64,000 nt of DNA from Pedococcus sp. 5OH_020 (GTDB taxonomy: Bacteria; Actinomycetota; Actinomycetes; Actinomycetales; Dermatophilaceae): the NCBI RefSeq assembly GCF_027812955.1, contig NZ_JAPYZV010000007.1, positions 186,001 through 250,000 of the forward strand, given 5' to 3'. Within the stretch, counting starts at the first letter, position 1, and each line of letters starts with the position of its first letter. This document shows positions 24,586 through 33,200 of this stretch, in pieces. The notes under the pieces are model-generated. The model searched no databases. It saw nothing but the letters and a program-made list of their open reading frames with translations, and was not told the origin of the DNA. A program made the translations under genes and the position numbers.

Positions 24586-25997
24586 TGACAACGGAGGCCA
24601 CTCGCGAGTTGACCGGGCCGGAGACGTCCGCGCCCGAGCCGTCCGGGCCCGAGCCGTCGGCGCAGGAGCGGGTCCGCCACGACGACCGCGCGCATGTCTT
24701 CCACTCGTGGTCGGCGCAGGGCCTGATCGACCCGCTCCCCATCGCGTCGGCGCAGGGCTCGTACTTCACGGACTACGACGGCAACCGCTACCTCGACTTC
24801 TCCAGCCAGCTCGTCAACGTCAACATCGGCTACCAGCACCCGAAGATGGTGGCGGCCATCCAGGAGCAGGCAGCACGGCTGACGACCATCAGCCCGGCTT
24901 TCGCCAACGACGCCCGCTCGGAGGCTGCGCGGCTCATCGCGGAGCTCGCCCCGGGGGACCTCGACCGCGTCTTCTTCACCAACGGCGGTGCCGAGGCCAC
25001 GGAGAACGCGGTGCGCATGGCCCGGCTCCATACGGGCCGTAACAAGGTGCTGGCCGCCTACCGGAGCTACCACGGGGCCACCGCGGGCGCCATCGCGCTC
25101 ACGGGTGACCCCCGGCGCTGGCCGTCCGAGCCGGGGGTGCCCGGGGTCGTGCGGTACTGGGGGCCCTACCTGTACCGGTCGGCGTTCCACTCCCAGACGG
25201 AGCGCGAGGAGTCCGCCCGAGCCGTGCAGCACCTGCGCGACCTCGTCACGGTGGAGGGCCCCGCAACGGTGGCCGCGATCATCCTCGAGACCGTCGTGGG
25301 GACGAACGGGATCCTCGTGCCGCCGGACGGCTACCTCCAAGGTGTCCGGGACCTGTGCGACGAGTTCGGCATCGTCATGATCGCCGACGAGGTCATGGCC
25401 GGGTTCGGCCGGTGTGGAGAGTGGTTCGCGGTCGACCACTGGGACGTCACGCCGGACCTCATCACCTTCGCCAAGGGTGTGAACAGCGGTTATGTCCCGC
25501 TGGGCGGCGTGGTCATCTCGGAGCGCGTGGCTCGCTCCTTCGACCGGAGGCCGTTCCCAGGTGGGCTCACCTACTCCGGGCACCCGTTGGCCTGCGCCTC
25601 GGCAGTGGCCTCGATCTCCATCTTCAAGGAGGAAGGCATCGTCGAGCACGCCCGAGCGCTGGGCGAGGACGTGATCGGGCCTGGTCTTCGTGAGCTCGCC
25701 GAGCGGCACCCGGCCGTGGGCGAGGTACGCGGCCTGGGTGTCTTCTGGGCGCTCGAGCTGGTCCGCGACCGGCAGACGCGTGAACCGCTGGTCCCCTTCA
25801 ACGCCACCGGTGCGGACGCATCACCCATGACGGAGTTCAGCGCAGCCTGCAAGGAGCGCGGCCTCTGGCCGTTCACGCACTTCAACAGGACCCACGTGGT
25901 GCCGCCGTGCACGACGAGCGCCGAGGAGGTTCGAGAAGGCCTGGCCATCCTCGACGAAGCGCTCGAGGTGGCTGACCGGTACTACACCGGCGCGTAG
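24585..25997 (+). CDS. Class III omega-aminotransferase
   Basis: 470 residues. PLP-dependent fold-type-I enzyme: the PLP lysine is K297 (ITFAKGVNSGYVPLGG), the ring-binding aspartate is Asp268 (IADEVMAGFGR), and the phosphate loop is FTNGGAEATENA. A Pro/Ser/Glu-rich N-terminal tail of about 28 residues precedes the catalytic domain and is unusual. The neighbours suggest it transaminates beta-alanine or a similar omega-amino acid to the semialdehyde used by MmsA. GABA or taurine cannot be ruled out. Confidence 0.88.
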   Translation: MTTEATRELTGPETSAPEPSGPEPSAQERVRHDDRAHVFHSWSAQGLIDPLPIASAQGSYFTDYDGNRYLDFSSQLVNVNIGYQHPKMVAAIQEQAARLTTISPAFANDARSEAARLIAELAPGDLDRVFFTNGGAEATENAVRMARLHTGRNKVLAAYRSYHGATAGAIALTGDPRRWPSEPGVPGVVRYWGPYLYRSAFHSQTEREESARAVQHLRDLVTVEGPATVAAIILETVVGTNGILVPPDGYLQGVRDLCDEFGIVMIADEVMAGFGRCGEWFAVDHWDVTPDLITFAKGVNSGYVPLGGVVISERVARSFDRRPFPGGLTYSGHPLACASAVASISIFKEEGIVEHARALGEDVIGPGLRELAERHPAVGEVRGLGVFWALELVRDRQTREPLVPFNATGADASPMTEFSAACKERGLWPFTHFNRTHVVPPCTTSAEEVREGLAILDEALEVADRYYTGA

Positions 25998-26051
25998 CTG
26001 CCACCCGGCGCACCGCGGGCTCCTTCCCGGTGGCGCGGGTACTCCCGAGCC

Positions 26052-26555
26052 TCAGCGCGACCGGACGACCACGTCGGGCTCGCCGGTGACCTCCTCGATG
26101 TCCTTCGCGGCCCTGTCGAGCAGGTCGTCGGCCAGATGACGCAGCGCGCGCGCCACGGCGACCTCGTCCCCGATGCGATGGTCCTCGTGGTCGGCGGCGC
26201 TCCGATGGGCGACGCCTCGGCTGCGCAGCTCCTCCGGCGGGTCGGCCAGCAGCGCGACGGTGGCCGTGGTGTCGTCGCCCGCTTCGAAGATCGACACGTT
26301 GACGTGCCACTGCCGGACCACGCCCTCGCGTGACGCGCCGCCCGTCTCCGGTGGCGGTCCCTGGCCGCCAGGCTCCGTCACCCGCAGCACGGAGCCGGGC
26401 CCGGGGTACAGCAGACCGGTGTGCCCGTCGCTCCACCTGACGAGGTACGGCGGTGCACCGTCGTCGCCACGAACCTCCAGCACCTCCCCGTCGCGGGTCG
26501 GCCGGTCCACCTGCTCACCGGCGAGGATGATGCGGTCGCCTGTCTTCGCCTTCAT
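26052..26555 (-). CDS. DUF1918-DUF1876 fusion protein
   Basis: 168 residues from MKAKTGDRII, with GGAGG 5 bases before the ATG. Residues 1-60 match DUF1918 (VLEVRGDDGAPPYLVRWSDGHTGLLYPGP, a small beta-barrel). Residues about 86-160 match DUF1876 (WHVNVSIFEAGDDTTATVALLADPPEELRSRG, an alpha-beta fold likened to dsRNA-binding domains). The two families are usually separate small proteins in actinobacteria; here a Gly/Pro linker joins them. Function unknown. Convergent with the aminotransferase gene. Confidence 0.85.
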   Translation of the reverse strand: MKAKTGDRIILAGEQVDRPTRDGEVLEVRGDDGAPPYLVRWSDGHTGLLYPGPGSVLRVTEPGGQGPPPETGGASREGVVRQWHVNVSIFEAGDDTTATVALLADPPEELRSRGVAHRSAADHEDHRIGDEVAVARALRHLADDLLDRAAKDIEEVTGEPDVVVRSR

Positions 26556-26714
26556 CGGCACCTCCGGGGGAGCCACTCCACACCTCCCACTGTGCTCCTG
26601 CGGCGCGTTCCAGGGAAGGGCTTGCGGCCGCCGGTCGGTGGCAGGAGGCGCCGCCGGCCTGGCGTCGGGGGCCTGGGGTCGGCGGCCTGGCGTCGGGGGC
26701 GACGGCCAGGAGCT

Positions 26715-27758
26715 TCAGTGCAGCCGGCCCAGGGCGCGCTCCACGAGCCGGGGCACCGACTCGCCCACCCGGTCGTAGCCCTCGCCCAGGGAGTGCCCCC
26801 CGAGGTACCGCGCGTGGACGCCCTCGAGGATCACCGCGAGCCGGAAGTCGGTGAACGCGCGGTAGTACCCGAGCGCCGACACATCGCGTCCCGTCACGTC
26901 GGCATACCGCTGCGCGATGTCCTGCGTCGTCGGGAAGCCCGCATGCGCCGTCAGCCCAGCGGCGACCGGGACGGCGCTGCCGTCCTCACCCGGTCCGCTG
27001 TAGTAGGTGAGCCACGTCGCGAGGTCGGCCAACGGGTCACCCAGCGTGCTGAGCTCCCAGTCGACGACCGCGGCCACCATCGGTACGCCGCCGTGCTGGG
27101 TCACGAGCGTGTTGTCCAGGCGGTAGTCCCCATGGACGAGCGTCACCTCGCCGCCGTCCGGGCGCTGGTCCTCCAGGGCCCGGATGAGAAGCTCCATCGA
27201 AGGAAGGTCCCGGGTGTGGCTGGCCTCCCACTGCTGGCTCCAGCGCCGCACCTGGCGTTGGAGGTACCCCTCGGCCCTGCCGAAGTCCCGCAGTCCCGTC
27301 GCGTCGAGGTCGACGGCGTGGATCGACGCGAGCACCTGCACGAGCGCGTCCGTCAGCTGACCACGCTGCGACGCGGTCAGCTCCTCGGTCTGCGACGGCT
27401 CCCGGTAGACGACCCCGTCGACCAGCGCCATGACGTAGAACGGCGCGCCGAGGACCGCGGGGTCCGAGGAGCTGGCCAGCACCTCCGGGACCGGCACGGG
27501 GGTGTGCCGCAGCGCCGAGAGCACGTGCGCCTCCCGGGTCACGTCATGGGCGCTCGGCAGCAGCCTGCCCAGAGGCGGTCGCCGCACGACCACCGTGGCG
27601 TCGGCTCCGGTGACGCGGTAGGTGATGTTCGAGAGCCCCCCGGAGATGACCTCCGCTCGCCAGCCGGGGCCGAGGCCCGGCAGATGCTGTGCCGCCCAGG
27701 CGGTGAAAGAGTCCCTGGGCAGTCCGGGGACCTCCGGTAGGGCGGACGGCTCACTCAT
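26715..27758 (-). CDS. APH-family acyl-CoA kinase, LvaA/ACAD10-N-like
   Basis: 347 residues of the aminoglycoside-phosphotransferase fold: nucleotide-binding N-lobe (ISGGLSNITYRV), catalytic loop LVHGDYRLDN (His209, Asp211, Asn216) and metal aspartate Asp233 (VVDWELSTLGDP). Proteins with this pattern phosphorylate 4-hydroxyacyl-CoAs in the LvaA/ACAD10/ACAD11 pathway. The gene overlaps the acyl-CoA dehydrogenase gene by ATGA, which strongly supports that role over drug resistance. The acyl chain length is unknown. Confidence 0.85.
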   Translation of the reverse strand: MSEPSALPEVPGLPRDSFTAWAAQHLPGLGPGWRAEVISGGLSNITYRVTGADATVVVRRPPLGRLLPSAHDVTREAHVLSALRHTPVPVPEVLASSSDPAVLGAPFYVMALVDGVVYREPSQTEELTASQRGQLTDALVQVLASIHAVDLDATGLRDFGRAEGYLQRQVRRWSQQWEASHTRDLPSMELLIRALEDQRPDGGEVTLVHGDYRLDNTLVTQHGGVPMVAAVVDWELSTLGDPLADLATWLTYYSGPGEDGSAVPVAAGLTAHAGFPTTQDIAQRYADVTGRDVSALGYYRAFTDFRLAVILEGVHARYLGGHSLGEGYDRVGESVPRLVERALGRLH

Positions 27759-28960
27759 GCGCCGTCCTCCCGGGCGGCGAGCCGTTCCGTCGCCCGCCTC
27801 GCGGCTCGCTTGGCGATGGACATCTTGTGCACCTCGGTGGCGCCGTCGTAGATCCTGAACGAGCGGATGTCGCGGTAGATCCTGCCGAGCACGAGCTCCT
27901 CGGACGTTCCCATGCCCCCGGCCAGCTGGACCGAGCGGTCGACCACTCGACCTACCGCCTCGCTCGCGAACACCTTGGCCCGCGAGGACTCCTCGCTGTT
28001 CCGGCTGCCCCGTGCGATGGTCCAGGAGGCCTGCCAGATGACAGCACGTGCGGCTGCTAGGTCGATCTCGTTCTCGGCGATGAGGGACTGCGCCATCCCG
28101 AGGTCGGCCAGCCTCGACCCGAACAGCTCACGGCGTACGGCTCGCTCCACGGCGATGTCGTGCGCGCGCCGCGCCGCCCCGAGCCAGCGCATGCAGTGCG
28201 TGAGCCTGGCCGGTGCCAGGCGCACCTGGGCGCTCCGGAAGCCGCGGCCCACCTCGCCCAGCACGCGGTCGTCCGCGACGAAGCACTCCTTCAGGGTCAC
28301 CCGACAGTGGCCGCCGACTCCCGTCGCGTCGATGGTGTTGAGATGCTCCCCGACCACGAACCCCGGGTTGTCGGCGTCGACGAGGAACATCGTGGCGCCG
28401 GGCGTGACGTCCTCGCCCTCGTTCAACGCCATGACGATGGAGAACGCCGCCCCGGCCGCCCCTGTGATGAGCCACTTCTCCCCGTCGAGCACCCAGCCAC
28501 CGTCTGTCCGGCGTGCTCGCGTCTGCAGCGCCGATGGGTCGGAGCCCGCTCCGGGGGGAGGCTCGGTCATCGAGAAGCACGACCGGAGCTCCCCGGACGC
28601 CAGCGGCCGCAGGTAGCGCTCCTGCTGCTCCGGCGTACCGGTCAGGTGGAGGAGGTGGATGTTCCCCTCGTCGGGTGCCGCGCAGTTCAGGGCGAGCGGA
28701 CCGAGCAGGGAGTATCCGGCCTCCTCCAGCAGCACCGCAGACTCGTCGAACGCGAAACCTCCACCGCCCCAGGGCGCCGGCGCCTGAGGGGCGAAGACAC
28801 CTGCCTCCTTCGCCTTGCCCTGCAGACGGAGTCTCAGCTCGTCCGTCATGCCCTGCCTGAAAACCTGCTGTTCCAGGGGGATGACCTCCGCGGCGACGAA
28901 GTCGGCGATGCGCTGACGTTGCCGTTCGAGGGTGGGGGGCACGGTGAAGTCGAAGGCCAC
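27755..28960 (-). CDS. Acyl-CoA dehydrogenase, ACAD10/11 or LvaC type
   Basis: 401 residues, FAD-dependent. Shows the ACAD signature regions CFSMTEPPPGAGSDPSA, WLITGAAGAAFSIVMA and the C-terminal QLAGGMGTSEELVLGRIYRDIRSFRIYDGATEVHKMSIAKR. The last stretch has YDGATEVHKM where most ACADs have YEGT, as in the ACAD10/11 branch. With the kinase it should convert 4-phosphoacyl-CoA to the enoyl form, letting 4-hydroxy acids enter beta-oxidation. Electrons would go via ETF to an EtfD such as the one at 3325-5739. Substrate range is inferred. Confidence 0.88.
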   Translation of the reverse strand: MAFDFTVPPTLERQRQRIADFVAAEVIPLEQQVFRQGMTDELRLRLQGKAKEAGVFAPQAPAPWGGGGFAFDESAVLLEEAGYSLLGPLALNCAAPDEGNIHLLHLTGTPEQQERYLRPLASGELRSCFSMTEPPPGAGSDPSALQTRARRTDGGWVLDGEKWLITGAAGAAFSIVMALNEGEDVTPGATMFLVDADNPGFVVGEHLNTIDATGVGGHCRVTLKECFVADDRVLGEVGRGFRSAQVRLAPARLTHCMRWLGAARRAHDIAVERAVRRELFGSRLADLGMAQSLIAENEIDLAAARAVIWQASWTIARGSRNSEESSRAKVFASEAVGRVVDRSVQLAGGMGTSEELVLGRIYRDIRSFRIYDGATEVHKMSIAKRAARRATERLAAREDGA

Positions 28961-29024
28961 CGTCCGACCCTACCCAGCGGTATGCCGTCGGAGCACGTGC
29001 CGCTCCCGGTGCGAGGATGAAGCG

Positions 29025-29942
29025 GTGACCGTCCCTGAGCCGCAGCGCCTCGACCTCCCGCGGACCCCGCCGCTGGTGCTGCGGGGAAGGACCTTCGACG
29101 CGTCCTCTCCCGCCGTGATGGGGATCGTCAACCGCACACCGGACTCCTTCTTCGCGGGCAACCGGCATGCCGACCTCGACTCGGCCAAGCGGGCGCTCGA
29201 GGACGCGGTCGAAGGTGGGGCCGATATCGTCGACGTCGGCGGAGTCCGGGCCGGCCAGGAGGGCGAGCAGGTCAGTGCGGCGGAGGAGATCGACCGCGTC
29301 GTCCCCTTCCTCGCCCATGCACGCGAGACGTACCCGGACGTGGTGCTCAGTCTGGACACCTGGCGCAGCGACGTGGCCGCGGAGGCTGGCAGGTATGGCG
29401 TGGACCTCGTCAACGACACGTGGCAGGGGCACGACCCCGAGCTGGTGTCGGTCGCCGCACGGATCGGCGCCGGAGTGGTGTGCTCGCACACGGGGGGTCT
29501 CCCGCCCAGGACCGACCCGGTCAAGGTGACGTACGGTCCCGACCCGCTCGACGTCGTCCGCGACGTGCTCCGGACCCTTGCTCAAGGGGCGGCGCGGGCG
29601 TTGGCAGCCGGCATACCGCGAGAGCGCATCCTCGTGGACCCGACGCTGGACTTCGGCAAGACCACGACGCATTCTCTGGAGGTGCTGCGGCATACCTCTG
29701 AGGTGGCCGCGCTCGGGTACCCCGTCCTCCAGGCGCTGTCCCGGAAGGACTTCATCGGCGAGTCCCTCGGCCTGGAGGCCGACCAGCGGCTCGAGGGCAC
29801 GCTGGCGGCGACGGCCGTCGCGGCGTGGCTCGGGGCGACGGTGTTCCGCGCCCACGACGTGCGCGCCACGAGGCGCGCAGTCGACATGGTTGCCGTCATC
29901 CGGGGGGACAAAGCACCCATCCGGGCTGTTCGGGGCATTTGA
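29025..29942 (+). CDS. folP2: Dihydropteroate synthase paralogue, FolP2-like
   Basis: 305 residues from the GTG at 29025 (GAGGA 8 bases upstream). TIM-barrel pterin-binding enzyme: VMGIVNRTPDSFF, SLDTWRSDVAAEA, LVNDTWQGHD, VDPTLDFGKTTTHSLEVL and LSRKDFIGE. In true DHPS the second loop reads DIGGEST; here it is DVGGVRAGQ, the FolP2 version (Rv1207-like), whose proteins are reported not to replace FolP1. It may bind a pterin without making dihydropteroate. It stands alone, divergent from the acyl-CoA dehydrogenase and about 10 kb from the GTP-derived operon. Confidence 0.85.
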   Translation: MTVPEPQRLDLPRTPPLVLRGRTFDASSPAVMGIVNRTPDSFFAGNRHADLDSAKRALEDAVEGGADIVDVGGVRAGQEGEQVSAAEEIDRVVPFLAHARETYPDVVLSLDTWRSDVAAEAGRYGVDLVNDTWQGHDPELVSVAARIGAGVVCSHTGGLPPRTDPVKVTYGPDPLDVVRDVLRTLAQGAARALAAGIPRERILVDPTLDFGKTTTHSLEVLRHTSEVAALGYPVLQALSRKDFIGESLGLEADQRLEGTLAATAVAAWLGATVFRAHDVRATRRAVDMVAVIRGDKAPIRAVRGI

Positions 29943-30243
29943 CCGCTTTCGGCGTCCAACGCCGGCAAAGCCGCGTTCCAGGCTCAACTAGAGGCGGCCA
30001 CTGTCCTTCGTAGAACAACCGCGTCGGCACTGTTCAGCGCCCGTTCTCGCCACTCGGTGAAGGCAAGTGGTCCTACTGGGACGCAAGTCCACTTTGTTCA
30101 TCAACCGAACTCCCTAGAAGGGCAGGGCTGTTCGTCTTCGCGCGTCGTGCCGTTCGGGCGTCGCGCTTGTCCGGATCTATGCCCCTTCAGCTGCGGGCCC
30201 TTCACTTGGACACGACTCGTTTTCCTCTTCCCAAGGTTGTGTC
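29943..30243. other. Leader region of the giant surface protein gene
   Basis: No open frame of merit. It is less GC-rich than the flanks and holds a possible structured RNA at 30050-30100 and the ribosome site AAGG before the ATG at 30244. I cannot place a promoter with confidence. Confidence 0.5.
30050..30100 (+). ncRNA. Possible GEMM-like (c-di-GMP-I) leader element, degenerate
   Basis: AAGGCAA (30060-30066) and GGGACGCAA (30078-30086) match the two most conserved strings of the c-di-GMP-I aptamer. A hairpin AAGTGG/CCACTT (30065-30094) encloses a smaller GTCC/GGAC pair. However, the P2 stem between the strings is too short for the known aptamer, and a clear P3 is not seen. So this is a candidate only. 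Confidence 0.25.
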
Positions 30244-33200
30244 ATGGTCGCTAGTCCCTCTCGCACACTGTTCGTCGCTGGCCGCTGTCGCCGCTTCTCG
30301 GCGGCGCTCGGCGCCACCGCCCTGGTCCTCACCGGACTGGGGGTGATGGCCCCCGCAGCCAACGCAGCAGCCTCGGTTACTAGCGCAGTGTTCAGCGGCG
30401 GAAGCTACACAGCCACAGACGGTGTCGTCTACGCCAAGCAGGGAGCGGCGCTGACTCTTACTGTGCGCGCCGACGCCAACACTTCCTGCGTGAGGGTGAC
30501 CATCGGAAACGGAGTCGTGGAACAAACTCGCACCGGGACTGCCGACTTTGTCTTCAGTGGCGGTCTACCTGAATTCACCGCCGGTTCAGGGAATGGACTG
30601 GTGCCCGTAACCAGTGTCATCGGCTTCAAGAACAGCAACGGCAAGGACAAGTGCGTAGCGAACCAGGGAGAGACGTACGCCGGCCAGCCTTCCTATGTAC
30701 TGGACAACACGGCACCTACCGCTACGGGCGCGCTGACCCCCGCGCCAAACGGCGCGGGCTGGAACAAGTCTGATGTGATCGTCACGTGGTCGGGAGCTGA
30801 CACCGGCGGATCGGGCGTCAAGTCCGTCACCCCCGCCACCGACACCGTGACAATCGACGGCACTGTGACGAAGACGGCAACGGTCACGGACAACGTCGGC
30901 AACACGGCCACAAGCTCGCCGGTCACCGTCAAGCTCGACAAGACCGCCCCCACCATCACGGGCTCGCGCACCCCGGCCGCGAACGCGAACGGCTGGAACA
31001 ACACCGACGTGACGGTCTCGTTCGCTCCCGCTGACGCGACCTCTGGCGTGAAGACCTCGAGCAACCCCACCACCCTCACGGGGAGCGCAGCAAACCAGTC
31101 GGTCACCGGCACGGTCACCGACAACGCGGACAACACCGCCAGCACCACCGTGAGCGGCATCAGCATCGACAAGGTCGCCCCGACGCTGTCGGGCAGCCCC
31201 ACCACCCCGGCGAATGGAGCCGGTTGGTACAACGGCGACGTCGCCGTCGCCTGGACGGCGGCCGACGCCCTCTCCGGCACGACGAACCCTCCCAACAGCA
31301 CCATCACCGGTGAGGGCACGGCCCTGACGTCCAGCGCCACGGCGACCGACAAGGCCGGCAACACCACCAACGCCCAGTCCGCCGCGGTCAAGATCGACCG
31401 CACCGCCCCCAACACCACCGTCACGGCGCCCCCGGCGTGGAACAAGACCGACGTGACGCTGACCCTCGTCCCGAACGACGGGCTCTCCGGCGTGGACAAG
31501 ACCTTCTACCAGCTCGACGGCGGCGCGCAGACCGCCGGCACCAGCGTGCCGGTGACCGCCGAGGGGAACCACAGCCTGAAGTTCTGGAGCACTGACCTCG
31601 CAGGCAACACCGAAGCGGCCCACACCGTTTCCTTCGGTATCGACAAGACCTCGCCGACGATCGGCCACACCCAGAACCCTGCCGCCAACGGAGACGGGTG
31701 GAACAACAGCAACGTCACGGTCACGTTCAACTGCTCCGACGCGCTGTCCGGGGTGGCCAGCTGCACCGCTCCCCAGACGGTGACCACCGAAGGCAGGACC
31801 CAGACGGTCACCGGCTCGGTGAGGGACAACGCCGGCAACACCGCCACCGACCCGGCTGCCGTCAGCATTGACAAGACGAAGCCGGTCATCACAGTGGACG
31901 CGCTCCCGGCCCCGAACGCCAACGGCTGGTACGGCGACGACGTCACCGCGACCTACACCGCCTCCGACGTACTGTCGGGCGTCAAGACCCAGGATCGGGC
32001 CCACACGTTCGGCGAGGGCGCGACCCAGACCGACACCGCGACCGCGACCGACACAGCCGGCAACAGCGCCTCGGTAACCACCCCTGTCGTGAACGTCGAC
32101 AAGACCGCCCCGACCCTCACCGGGAAGGTCGTGGGCACGCCGAACGCCAAGGGCTGGTTCACCGGAGACGTGACCGTCCACTGGACGTGCGCCGACAACC
32201 TGTCCGGCGTCGTCGCCTGCCCGGCCGACTCCGTCGTCAAGGGCGAAGGCTCCGACCGCTCCGCCTCCGCGAGCATCAGCGACAAGGCCGGCCACACCGC
32301 CACGGCGACGGTCGACGGCATCAAGATCGACCGCACCGCGCCGACCACCACCCCCAGCGGGGTCCCCGGCGGCTGGGTCAACGCCCCGGTGAGCGTCGGC
32401 CTGTCGGCCAGCGACAACCTCTCTGACGTCGACAGCACCTACTACGCCGTCGACGGCGCCACCACGCCGACCAAGGGCAACACCGTCACGGTCGGCGCCG
32501 AGGGCGTCCACAGCGTCAGCTACTACTCCGTCGACAACGCCGGCAACACCGAGGCCGCGAAGTCCTTCACCGTGAAGGTGGACCTGTCCTCGCCGAGCAT
32601 CACCCCGAGCCAGTCGCCCGACCAGAACGTGCACGGCTGGAACAACACCGACGTCGCTGTCAGCTTCGCCTGCGAGGACCAGACCGCGCTGTCCGGCCTG
32701 AAGGACTGCACGGTCCCGCGGACCGTGAGCACCGAGGGCAAGGCGCAGAAGGTGACCGGCACCGCGACCGACAACGCTGGCAACAGCGTCACCGGCACCG
32801 CGACGGTCAACCTCGACAAGACGGCGCCCACGATCACCGGCGCTCCCGACCGGGCCGCCAACCCTGCCGGCTGGTACAAGGCCGACATCACCGTCTCCTT
32901 CGACGGCACGGACGGCCTCTCCGGCATCGACACCGTCACCGGGCCGCAGCACCTCGCTGAGGGCGCGAACCAGAGCGCGACCGGCACCGCGGTCGACAAC
33001 GCCGGCAACAGCGCCACCGCGTCGGTCAGCGGGATCAACGTGGACAAGACGGCGCCGACGCTGAGCGCGGCCCCAACCGCCGGCCCGAACGGCAACAACG
33101 GCTGGTACACCACCGACGTCACCCAGGTCTGGGCCGCCGACGACGCCCTGTCCGGCCTGGCCGGTCCGGTGCCGGCGGACTCGGTCCTGTCGACCGAGGG

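Noticed and set aside
26715-27758. Aminoglycoside resistance gene
   Set aside because: The APH fold is present, but coupling to an ACAD10/11-like dehydrogenase points to acyl-CoA metabolism.
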